64,000 bases of DNA from Citrobacter koseri (GTDB taxonomy: Bacteria > Pseudomonadota > Gammaproteobacteria > Enterobacterales > Enterobacteriaceae): contig UAVY01000008.1 in assembly GCA_900446925.1 (NCBI GenBank), positions 248,001 to 312,000 on the forward strand, in the 5' to 3' direction. Shown piece after piece: positions 1-8,415 of the stretch (its first letter is position 1; each line of letters opens with the position of its first letter). Position numbers and translations under genes: made by a program. The notes below the pieces were generated by a model. That model was given only the letters and a program-made list of their open reading frames with translations, did no database searches and was not told where the DNA came from.

Positions 1-317
1 CTGGAAATGAATTATTTACAAGCATAGCCGATTTTTATCTGCAATATAGCCTCAAGGAAGAAGGTTTTGAAGGAATGGCACTACATGATTCCTTAGCCGT
101 ATCTTATCTTTTAAATCCTGAGTGGTTTGATACAGTTGAAAGTTCTCTACGCGTCGTTACCGAAGGTATCTGTATTGGTCAGTCGCTGCTGAAGCCTAAG
201 TATAGAGCAACACGAGTTGATCCTTTTGCAAATTTGAAATCTCAACAAATTTGTCTTGATGTGGACGTTAATGAAGTGAAGAAACACTTCCTGAACGCAC
301 TTGCTAATAATTTTTAG
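1..317 (+). CDS. Nucleoside hydrolase, C-terminal part (cut by window start)
   Basis: The frame is open from base 3, so the gene begins before the window; about 104 C-terminal residues are present. The visible part has the layout of the inosine/uridine-preferring nucleoside hydrolase family (RihA/B/C): a FYLQYS helix followed by the HDSLAV segment, whose His-Asp belongs to the Ca2+/ribose site in this family, then YLLNPEWF. These enzymes hydrolyse the N-glycosidic bond of nucleosides in the cytoplasm, giving ribose and free base. Only 21 bases separate its stop from the permease gene that follows on the same strand, which suggests an operon. Composition is visibly AT-rich compared with everything after 1.6 kb. 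Substrate preference cannot be judged from this fragment. Confidence 0.85.
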   Translation, partial: GNELFTSIADFYLQYSLKEEGFEGMALHDSLAVSYLLNPEWFDTVESSLRVVTEGICIGQSLLKPKYRATRVDPFANLKSQQICLDVDVNEVKKHFLNALANNF

Positions 318-338
318 TTTATCGAGTAACGGGGCGTT

Positions 339-1570
339 ATGAATTCAGATAACAATACCGCAGCAAAGTTTGGTTTAATTGGTGCGGTTATTTATGGTGT
401 TAACTCGATTATTGGATCTGGTATATTTCTTTTGCCTGGAGAGTTATATAAATTAACGGGACCTGCTTCAATTATTATGATTCTCATCGATGTTTTTGTG
501 GTGCTTTGTTTTGCACTCTGTTTTGCTGAGTGCTCTAAGTATTTTGACAAAAATGGTGGAGCATATCAGTACGCAAAATTTTCGATGGGAGATCTCGCTG
601 GGTTTAATATTGGTGTGCTTGGTTGGCTTACTAATGTTATTGGTTGGGGCGTTATGGCGGTTGGCTTTGCTAAACTATTTCTTGCCTTTTTTTCCCGAAC
701 TCCCACTGACAGTTTCGCAAACAGCACTACTTATAATCTGGGTGTTTGCTATCTCAAACTTATTTGGTATGAGGACGTCTAAAAATCTCACATTGGTTAT
801 TACTGTAATAAAACTCATTCCAATTATAGGATTCTGTTTTGTCTCGCTATTCTTTCTTAAGTCTGGAATTGAAAATGCCAACTTCACACCATTTGTTCAA
901 CTCCCGACAGATAAAAGCCTATTTGATGGTGTAAGCCAGAGCACACTGCTACTTTTTTATGCCTTTCTCGGATTTGAAGCACTACCCATAATTGCGGCTG
1001 AAATTAAATCTCCAGAGAAAAATGTCTCTCGTGCTATTCTTATTACTGTTTTCTTTGTGTCACTAATTTATTTTCTCATTATCGCAGGCGCTGTTGCAAT
1101 TTTAGGTAAAGATATTATTCATTATGACAGCCCTATTCAGCAGGCAGCTAAATTAACATTGGGTTCGGTAGGCGGAAGCATAATAGCTCTTGGCGCAATC
1201 ATTTCAATTGCCGGGTTAAACATGTCATGCTCGATTATCACACCTCGCATTGCCCAGTGCTATTGCCGATGATGGTATGCTGCCAGGTATGTTTGCAAGA
1301 AAAAACAATGCAGGAAGCACCTGTATTTTCAACCTTAATCTCAGCACTTATCGCATCTGTTATTGTTATGAGTGGAACATTTACACCAAACTGGCTGAGT
1401 TGGCGGTTTTAATGTTTTTCTTGCAATATATTCCAACGCCGATAGCGACTATCATTATGAAGTACCGCAGGAAGAAAAATAATGAAGTAGAGAAAGAAGG
1501 ATTTGTTCTGCCTCTTGGATATATCTTTCCAGTATTAGCGCTGGCAATTAGTTTTTATCATCATCTGTAA
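339..1570 (+). CDS. APC-family amino acid/polyamine permease, interrupted by frameshifts
   Basis: The N terminus (MNSDNNTAAKFGLIGAVIYG, then NSIIGSGIFLLPGELY) has the GxIGSGIF signature of the amino acid-polyamine-organocation superfamily in the first membrane helix. Similarity passes through several frames: from frame 3 to frame 1 at the T7 run 687-693 (FLAFF to PELPLTVSQ), to frame 2 near 1255 (ADDGMLPGMFARKN), briefly to another frame around 1320-1385 (PVFSTLISALIASVIVMSGTF), then back to the stop at 1568-1570. About 410 residues and 11-12 hydrophobic helices result when the frames are joined. The gene is AT-rich like the upstream hydrolase and probably came with it. It would import an amino acid or related amine; the substrate is unknown. 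A GTG/ATG choice is not an issue: ATG at 339 fits the conserved N terminus. Confidence 0.75.
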
Positions 1571-1675
1571 CTCACGACCTGTTAATATTATTTTTATGCT
1601 GTCGTCCAATTATCTTATCTAGTGTCGTTTGGTTTATTTCTTTCAGAAGACAAGTGTTCGCAGTGAGTAGTCTGT

Positions 1676-1704
1676 TTACAGGCCGGATAAGATCCGGCCT
1701 GTAA
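1676..1704. terminator. 13-bp stem hairpin between permease and nhoA
   Basis: Perfect inverted repeat with arms 1676-1688 and 1692-1704 around the loop AAG; the core is the CAGGCCGGAT/ATCCGGCCTG found in enterobacterial REP-type elements. It lies between two convergent genes and is followed by a T-rich stretch on the + strand, so it may serve both as a REP unit and as a terminator. Confidence 0.6.
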
Positions 1705-1706
1705 TT

Positions 1707-2558
1707 TTATTTCCCTGCCTCCGGGTGGGTATCAAACGCCGCCATGACGGCCGCTAATTCCGCCTCGGTAAACCCGTGCTTCGCATCATCGATCCCCAGC
1801 CCAAACTGCTCTGCAATAGCGCGTAAAGAGACGCCACATCCGGCACATTACGCTGTTCTATCGCATGGCCTTCCTGATAATGGGTAAAATGGAAATTGGT
1901 CAACGTCAGTTTACCGCCATCCGGTAAATGGCGGCACATCAACAGGTGATGGCGGAAAATGCGACTGCGGCCAGTGCGCTGACCAGAAGTTGCCCATCAC
2001 GTAATCGCTCTGCTGCTGAACTCCCCAGATCGAAGCAATACATCGACTGCCAGTGATCGTGATGGCGAAACTGCAAAATCCAGTTATTCCCCTCTTGTCG
2101 CAAAACGGTATTCGCCATGCGGCGTCTGTTGTTCACATTCTGCCTGCAAACGGATGGGCGCGGTCAATGTCTGCCCGCCAAATCCGACGTCTGCAATCCA
2201 CGGTTCGCCTTGCAGTTCGACCAGTAACAGCCGGTGCGGTGCGTGGCGGCAAGCTGGTCGGGTTTGTTAGTACGACGCGCCCCAGCAGGCTGCGCACGGT
2301 AAAGCCTGTCTCCCGTAAAGCACGTTCAAACAGCCCATTTTTGTTCGAAGCAATAGCCGCCGCGACGGGCGGTCAGCAATTTTTCCTCCCAGCGACAGAT
2401 CGTCGAGCTGAATTTCGCGCGGCAGTAAGACATCCAGATTTTCAAACGGAATGGTGCTGTTATGCTGCAAATGCAGCGCTCGTAAAGTGTCAAGATTAGC
2501 TTCGGCAGCGCCCGACCAATTTTATGCGGGCAAAATAGGCGGTCAAAAAAGACGTCAT
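1707..2558 (-). CDS. nhoA: Arylamine N-acetyltransferase / N-hydroxyarylamine O-acetyltransferase NhoA (frameshifted)
   Basis: Cytoplasmic enzyme that transfers acetyl from acetyl-CoA to arylamines and N-hydroxyarylamines through a Cys-His-Asp triad. The pieces line up in order with E. coli NhoA (281 aa): TSFLTAYFARI, STIPFENLDVLL, TARRGGYCFEQ (catalytic Cys), WILQFRHHDHWQSMY, CRHLPDGGKLTLTNFHFTHY and the last residues DTHPEAGK. The total span matches the family length. At least four indels break the frame; one is an extra A in the run at 2519-2523 (minus-strand ATAAAATTGG, where ATAAATTGG restores RINWSG). The start is the ATG at 2556-2558 because it gives the family's MT-FL-AYFARI beginning. 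It is divergent from the flavin-reductase-like gene. Confidence 0.9.
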
Positions 2559-2734
2559 AAGGCATTCCTGTCTGTAGGGGTTCACGCAAAAAAGCTGATT
2601 CTACGCTGATGGCGGCAATCTGTTACCCTGCCGCCTGACGTAATATGTCACGGATGCGGTTCTCAACCTGGAGTATGATTGATTTTTTGGCGGTATTACG
2701 TACAATAACGTGCGTTGCACATGTATCCTTTAGC

Positions 2735-2751
2735 CACTATTTTCAATAGTG
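2735..2751. promoter_or_regulatory. Small inverted repeat in the nhoA/yddH divergent region
   Basis: CACTATT-TTC-AATAGTG, a perfect 7-bp inverted repeat, lies in the 235-base region between the two divergent starts (2558 and 2794), 43 bases upstream of the yddH-like start. It could be an operator or a short leader hairpin. No assigned regulator; weak evidence. Confidence 0.3.
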
Positions 2752-2793
2752 TCGTCACGATAAGACGATAATCCCCCTGAACGAGGCATACCT

Positions 2794-3366
2794 ATGAGTC
2801 GTTTTCGTCCTGTAGAGCTACATCATGCCAGCCGTCTGTTAAATCACGGCCCGACGGTTCTGATCACCAGCCGGGACGATCGCACGGAGCGGCGGAATGT
2901 TATGGCGGCGGCGTGGTCTATGCCCGTCGAGTTTTGAGCCTCCCCGTCTTGCCATTGTGCTGGATAAAACCACCTGGTCGCGCGAGCTTATAGAGCGCAG
3001 CGGTATGTTTGGCATCGTGATTCCCGGCGTAGCGGCAACGAAACTGGACGTATGCGGTAGGCAGCGTCTCTGGCCGCGAAGAAGATAAATTCAACTGCTA
3101 TGGCATCCCGGTGATAAAAGGCCCGGTGCTCGGTTTACCCATGATCGAAGAGAAATGCCTCGCCTGGATGGAATGCCGACTGCTGCCCCGCAACGTCGGC
3201 ACAGGAAAAATATGACACGCTTTTTGGCGAAGTGGTTTCGGCGGCGGCGGATGAACGTGTTTTTATTGAAGGCCGCTGGCAGTTTGATGACGATAAACTG
3301 AATACTCTGCATCATTTAGGCGCGGGAACATTCGTTACCTCGGGCAAAAAAATTACCGCGGGCTGA
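2794..3366 (+). CDS. yddH: Flavin reductase-like (FMN-binding split barrel) protein, YddH orthologue (frameshifted)
   Basis: Protein starts MSRFRPVELHHASRLLNHGP and continues ITSRDDRTERRN, AAAWSMPVEFEPPRLAIVLDK, GMFGIVIPG and ends LGAGTFVTSGKKITAG, which follows E. coli YddH closely (about 190 aa). The family binds FMN in a split barrel (flavin reductase-like domain) and is thought to reduce flavin or a small substrate; no specific reaction is known for YddH. Three extra bases disrupt the frame: a T in the run at about 2931-2934 (GTCGAGTTTTGAG), an A near 3048 (ACGAAACTGG), and a C near 3185 (CTGCCCCGCAACG). Each correction restores the family sequence, which is strong evidence that the gene is intact in the organism. 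Confidence 0.9.
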
Positions 3367-3419
3367 AGGTGAAATGCCCTCCGGCATCCCCATTTATCAT
3401 CCACTCTTCAGATAACGCT

Positions 3420-4527
3420 ATGGCTCAGGATAACAGAAAAGCGAAACATACCATCTGGACCACTCGCGAGGATATGGTGAGACGAGGAATGATTCTCAGC
3501 CTGCCGTGGTTTGCTTTTGTGAATATCAGTTTTGCGCTGATGATCTTTTTTCGTGACGCGTTATTCCACGATACTCACGCGCGCGTATCTGGCAGAGATG
3601 CGTATTGTCCGCACTATTGATGACGCCGTTATCAGCATTATGCTGGTCTGTGCCCTGCTGTTGATTACCTCCCGGCGGCAATCCTGGCTGACGCAGGGAT
3701 TATTAATCACCCTTAGCCTGTTCTGGTCCTGGTGCAGTTATTATTTCATCAGCCACTGGCAATTAACGTTCGCCTATCCTCTCTGTGCGGTGTTATTACT
3801 CAGCGCCGTGATCGCACTTTATTTTCATACGCCGAGCGTACTCGCTTTTCTGCTCCCGCTATGGCTGACCGTCCCCGTCGCCAGCGTTGTTTTGAATCAG
3901 AAAGTGAATATTCATTTCGCGGTGATCTGGGGCATTTTCTCGCTTATTTTGCTGGGCGGCCGTTTTATGCTGATTCGCTGGTTTGATGAAGCCTGGCGAC
4001 AAAATCAACACAACAACCTGCTTATTTCGCGCCTGGATAACCTTGCGCATCGCGACCCGCTCACCGGTACGGCAAACCGGCGCGCAATGGAAAAAACTGC
4101 TGCATAGCGCAACGGCACAGCAAAATGCGTTTGCGCTGATCATGCTCGATGTCGATTTTTTTAAACGCTATAACGACGCCTACGGGCACCCGGCCGGCGA
4201 TGCCTGCCTGAGTCAGGTCGCGGATATACTCGCTCAGTCGGTGCGTAGCCCGGAAGATGTGGTCGCCCGGTATGGCGGCGAAGAGTTCGCTGTTATTTTG
4301 TTTGACGCGACGTTTGCAAGACGCAGAACGCGTGGCGGGTGAGAATACAACAAGCGCTGGAAGCGGCGGCGATCCCTCACCCGGCGTCAACGGTAAGTGA
4401 CAGCGTCACGGTAAGTCAGGGTATCGCCTGCTCAGAGAAAGGAAAAACCGCTGAACAGACGATCGCGGATGCCGATGCCGCGCTGTACCGGGCCAAAGAG
4501 GCCGGACGGAATCGTTGGGTGCGCTGA
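3420..4527 (+). CDS. Membrane-anchored diguanylate cyclase (MASE-like + GGDEF), frameshifted
   Basis: Makes cyclic di-GMP from two GTP at the inner membrane. The N-terminal half (about 190 residues) contains six hydrophobic helices (SLPWFAFVNISFALMIFF, ISIMLVCALLLI, LLITLSLFWSW and others), then a short linker DNLAHRDPLTGTANRR that opens the GGDEF domain, LIMLDVDFFKRYND (metal/substrate loop), and the active-site motif ARYGGEEFAVILFD, ending QTIADADAALYRAKEAGRNRW. GGEEF is a functional variant. The inhibitory I-site is off register: RSPED precedes VVARYGGEEF, so the RxxD spacing is lost. The frame breaks near 3575, 4090 and 4310. An in-frame ATG at 3369 exists but lies right after the previous stop; ATG 3420 gives MAQDNRKAKHTIW and is preferred. 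No specific E. coli symbol recognised. Confidence 0.85.
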
Positions 4528-4550
4528 CGGCCATCATCGTCGCGCCCGTG

Positions 4551-5179
4551 CTAAATGATGTCGTTATTTTTCAGCACCGGTCTGGAGCGGTGGATGCTGG
4601 CAGACCGCATCGGCAATCGCGCTAATGTTCGGGGCGTTGTCCTGAAACCAGTCATGGCCCGGCCCCCAGGTGCGCATCACGCACAGATAACAGTCCAGTA
4701 GCGTTAGCTGCCCGCCAAAGGCGTAGGGTTCCGCTATCAGCCGATCCGTTGAGCCATATATACAGGCGCCTTACGGTATTCAAGGCAGCTTTTTCTTCAA
4801 CTGCTCCGGGGCATTTTGCACCCAGCGTTCAGGGGTAATCAGCATACGTGGAATGTGGGATAAACGTTCGCTACCAGCCAGATTAACAAACGCTGAAAAC
4901 TGCTGACGCTCGGCGTGTCCGACCGGCGGCGCGAGATCGGGACGGCGGATCGAGGATCATCAGCGCAATGGCGGCGCTCTCCGTCATGATTTCTCCGTTT
5001 TCCAGCGCCAGCGTTGGAATCTGGCACAGCGGGTTGAGCTTCTGGAGCAGATCCCGCTGCGGCCCCCTCGGCATCAAACCCCTTCACATCGATAAATTGA
5101 TACGGAATCTCCGCCAGAGTCAGCATGACTTCGCTAATTGCCGGAGCCCCAGGCCGGGTACGCCATAAACTTTGATCAT
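4551..5179 (-). CDS. yncG: Glutathione S-transferase-like protein YncG (frameshifted)
   Basis: Starts MIKVYGVPG and continues EVMLTLAEIPYQFIDVKGFD, LNPLCQIPTLALENGEIMTE, SAAIALMILD, FQRLLIWLVANVYPTFHV, then a C-terminal helical part ending LKNNDII. The NPLCQIPTL-ENGEIMTESAA stretch is the thioredoxin-fold glutathione-binding motif (cis-Pro and the ES pair). Length (about 205 aa) matches E. coli YncG. The start is the ATG at 5177-5179. At least four indels are present (near 5150, 5070, 4930 and 4770). It lies divergently from ansP, as in E. coli. The natural substrate is unknown. Confidence 0.85.
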
Positions 5180-5478
5180 GCGGCCTCCACAACGTGTAAA
5201 ACGCTAAGTGTAGTTGATTCACCGTGCTACTGGCTGAATCGTGACCACAGCGCGGCTGAGCTGACCACACGTAAAAGCACGACGTCTTAACGCTGCGTTT
5301 CCGGGTATGTTTTTGCGTCGTTTAACAATTGCAGGTAGGATGCTCCGGCCGATGGTTTTATCCCTACCACAGAATGGATGGGAAAAACCGTTTCAGCGTT
5401 AGCCAGGCAATCGTTTGGTTAGCAAAAGGTGCGGCACAAAAAGTATCTCTTCTGTCCGACAGGTCAACAGGTAACACA
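5180..5478. promoter_or_regulatory. yncG/ansP divergent region with ansP leader
   Basis: No gene seen in these 299 bases. A long stem can form in the ansP leader between GGTTTTatCCC (about 5353-5363) and GGGaAAAACC (about 5379-5388), roughly 90 bases before the ansP start. The same frame is open upstream of ansP from 5329, but that stretch lacks the family sequence and is not called as coding. Confidence 0.35.
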
Positions 5479-6981
5479 ATGAAAACACACAATACAAACG
5501 CGCTTGAACAACATGCCGCGAAACGACGCTGGTTGAACGCCCATGAAGAGGGTTATCACAAGGCGATGGGCAACCGACAGGTACAAATGATTGCCATTGG
5601 CGGCGCAATTGGCACCGGATTGTTTTTAGGGGCTGGCGCACGACTACAAATGGCTGGCCCTGCCCTGGCGCTGGTTTATCTGGTATGCGGTATTTTCTCA
5701 TTCTTTATTCTTCGCGCGCTCGGCGAGCTGGTTTTGCATCGCCCTTCCAGCGGCAGCTTCGTCTCCTACGCCCGTGAATTTTTAGGCGAGAAAGCGGCAT
5801 ACGTCGCAGGCTGGATGTACTTCATCAACTGGGCGATGACCGGGATCGTCGATATCACCGCAGTGGCGCTGTATATGCACTACTGGGGCGCATTCGGTGA
5901 CGTTCCGCAATGGGTGTTTGCCCTGGGCGCGCTGGCGATTGTGGGCACAATGAACATGATTGGCGTGAAGTGGTTCGCCGAGATGGAGTTCTGGTTCGCG
6001 CTGGTAAAAGTGCTGGCGATTGTCCTGTTTCTGGTTGTCGGCACAATCTTTTTAGGAAGCGGCAAACCGCTGGATGGCAACACAACAGGCTTCCATCTGA
6101 TCACCGATAACGGCGGGTTCTTCCCGCATGGCCTGTTGCCTGCTCTGGTGCTGGTTCAGGGCGTTGTCTTCGCCTTCGCGTCGATTGAGCTTGTTGGTAC
6201 GGCGGCCGGAGAGTGCAAAGATCCGCAAACGATGGTGCCAAAAGCGATCAACAGCGTGATCTGGCGTATTGGCCTGTTCTATGTTGGTTCCGTTGTCCTG
6301 CTGGTGTTGCTGCTGCCGTGGAACGCGTATCAGGCCGGTCAGAGCCCCCTTCGTGACCTTCTTCTCAAAACTGGGCGTGCCTTACATCGGCAGCATTATG
6401 AACATTGTTGGTGTTGACGGCGGCCCTCTCCAGTCTGAATTCAGGCCTGTACTGCACCGGCCGTATTTTACGTTCGATGTCGATGGGCGGTTCCGCGCCG
6501 AAATTTATGGCGAAAATGAGCCGTCAGCAGGTGCCGTACGCGGTTATTCTGGCGACGCTGGGCGTGTATGTCATCGGGGTGTTGCTCAACTATCTGGTGC
6601 CTTCTCAGGTTTTCGAAATTGTCCTTAACTTCGCATCGCTGGGTATTATCGCCTCCTGGGGCTTCATCGTGGTGTGCCAGATGCGTTTGCGTAAGGCGAT
6701 TAAAGAAGGCAAAGCGGCAGACGTCAGCTTTAAGTTACCGGGCGCGCCGTTTACCTCCTGGCTCACCCCTGCTGTTCCTGCTGAGCGTTCTGGTGCTGAT
6801 GGCGTTTGATTACCCTAACGGCACCTATACCATCGCTTCACTTCCGCTGATTGCCATTCTGCTGGTCGCTGGCTGGTTTGGCGTGCGCAACCGCGTGGCG
6901 GAAATTCACCGTACCGCGCCGGTTGTGCCGCAGGAAGAGAATAAACAGGACATGGTATTACGAGAAGAGACGGCGAGTTAA
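5479..6981 (+). CDS. ansP: L-asparagine permease AnsP (frameshifted near 6345)
   Basis: Inner-membrane proton-coupled asparagine importer of the amino acid transporter (AAT/APC) family with 12 helices. Recognised by [20 protein letters not shown], then the family signature [17 protein letters not shown] in helix 1, and later [16 protein letters not shown] and [19 protein letters not shown]; nearly identical to E. coli AnsP (499 aa). Breaks occur near 6345 (AYQAGQSP to [14 protein letters not shown]), 6415 ([15 protein letters not shown]) and 6765 ([17 protein letters not shown]). The start is ATG 5479, preceded by ACAGGTAACACA as a modest ribosome site; it yields the family N terminus. A strong terminator follows at 7031. 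Confidence 0.95.
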
Positions 6982-7030
6982 CACTGGCAGCCCGGTGGGC
7001 GTGACGTTTATCGGGATGTTGTTACGCGGT

Positions 7031-7060
7031 AAAAAGGAGGGGCTTGCCCCTCCTTTTTTT
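7031..7060 (+). terminator. Rho-independent terminator of ansP
   Basis: AAAAAGGAGGGGC pairs perfectly with GCCCCTCCTTTTT across a TT/4-base loop, followed by further Ts. It lies 50 bases after ansP and, having A/T tails on both sides, can also stop yncE transcription from the opposite strand. Confidence 0.9.
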
Positions 7061-7088
7061 ACTTAATGCTTACAGCGTTATTTAACCG

Positions 7089-8150
7089 TTACAGCGCGAT
7101 GCGGATAACATCATCTGGCTGAGTGGCTTCCTGTTCACGGGTTGATTTCTGCTTCACGCTCACGAACAGCGTTTGCCCGTCCGCAGACAGCGCCAGACTA
7201 TTCGGGAATGTCGGCGTATCGTAAGTTTTCACGACCTTATAGCTTTTCGCGTCAATCACGCTCACTTTACCGGCCTGGCGGTGCGTCACATAGGCTTCGT
7301 TGCGGGTCGGGTTGAACAGCACGGCCAGTGATTCCGGCGCGGCTACTTTTGCCAGCACATTGCCATTACGGGTATCTACCACCAGAACTTCAGCCGCTTT
7401 GGAATCGGTGATAAAAGCGCGATGGCCTGCGGTGTCGAGGCTCAGGTTGATAAAGAAGTGCTCTTTCCCGTCATCCAGCAATGTTTTGCGGCTCAGGATC
7501 TTGTTGTCCGCAGTATCGATGGTGATGAACTCGCCGTCTGCGTTAGTGGTGTAAAGACGCTTCGCTTGACTGTCAATGGCCAGACCCGTGCTCATTTTAC
7601 CGGTATTCTGGATGGTCGTTTTCAGGGCGATTTTTTCACCGTCAACCACCCAAATCACGCTCTCTTTACCGATGCCGCTGATATATACGGTGTTGGTCGC
7701 ATCATCGCTGACCAGTTCGCGTGGTTGCAGCGGACGGACATCTTCGGAACGCTTGCGCTCATCCAGCACCAGACGCCCTTTTACATCACCTGTTTTGGCA
7801 TCGATTGCCGTCAGCGCGCTGTTTACGGTGTTACCAAACCACAGCATTTGCGTCGCGTTGTTGATGGTCGCGCCAAACGGTTTGAGATCGTTATGGATGG
7901 CCTGCGTCACCTCAAGGGTAACCGGGTCGAGGCGATAAACCACCCCGCCTTTGTCCGTTTTGCGGCTTTGCGAAGTAGCCAGCCACAGCGCATTTTCCTG
8001 CTGGCTATAGGCCATTTCATAAGCGCCCTTGCCGACGGCTTTACGCAGCATTTCTTCTGCCGCCTGCGTGCTAAATGAAGACGCGACCAGCAGTGAACCT
8101 AACAGTAAAGAACCACGCAGGCGCGGCGAAAACAGATGACGTAAATGCAT
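7089..8150 (-). CDS. yncE: Periplasmic beta-propeller protein YncE
   Basis: Intact, 353 aa. A signal peptide is clear: MHLRHLFSPRLRGSLLLGSL followed by a hydrophobic stretch and cleavage after STQA. The mature protein is a seven-bladed propeller of the YVTN/PQQ type (repeats such as NATQMLWFGNTVNSALTAID and RAFITDSKAAEVLVVDTRNG). In E. coli YncE is secreted to the periplasm, is iron-regulated and binds single-stranded DNA; its physiological role is unresolved. The ATG at 8148-8150 was chosen over the upstream in-frame start at 8249 because only it begins with a signal peptide; GGGAGTCGTC precedes it as ribosome site. It is divergent from the TonB-dependent receptor gene yncD with a Fur-like box between them. 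Confidence 0.97.
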   Translation of the reverse strand: MHLRHLFSPRLRGSLLLGSLLVASSFSTQAAEEMLRKAVGKGAYEMAYSQQENALWLATSQSRKTDKGGVVYRLDPVTLEVTQAIHNDLKPFGATINNATQMLWFGNTVNSALTAIDAKTGDVKGRLVLDERKRSEDVRPLQPRELVSDDATNTVYISGIGKESVIWVVDGEKIALKTTIQNTGKMSTGLAIDSQAKRLYTTNADGEFITIDTADNKILSRKTLLDDGKEHFFINLSLDTAGHRAFITDSKAAEVLVVDTRNGNVLAKVAAPESLAVLFNPTRNEAYVTHRQAGKVSVIDAKSYKVVKTYDTPTFPNSLALSADGQTLFVSVKQKSTREQEATQPDDVIRIAL

Positions 8151-8234
8151 GACGACTCCCTTTGATAAACACGTTTGTAGCTGCTTCACATGGCTTCGGC
8201 GAGTGAATCCGTGTCCCACTCGCTGTATGTAGAT

Positions 8235-8253
8235 GCGAATAGTAATCATTATT
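8235..8253. promoter_or_regulatory. Candidate Fur box between yncE and yncD
   Basis: GCGAATAGTAATCATTATT matches the 19-bp Fur consensus GATAATGATAATCATTATC at 14 of 19 positions, with the right half TAATCATTAT intact. It sits 85 bases upstream of the yncE start and 163 before yncD, suited to iron repression of yncE and possibly yncD. Confidence 0.55.
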
Positions 8254-8415
8254 TAGTGCAAAGTGGAGCGTTTCTTTGCAGGCAGTCTACAATTTCTTTA
8301 ATTTTTTCATGTTCCATTAACGCATCGTGCTATTAAATTTTTCATATATTTACAAAGTAATTAAAGTATTCATCAAATTTCATTTGGCACGTTTACTCGT
8401 GATTGGTTTTTTTTC

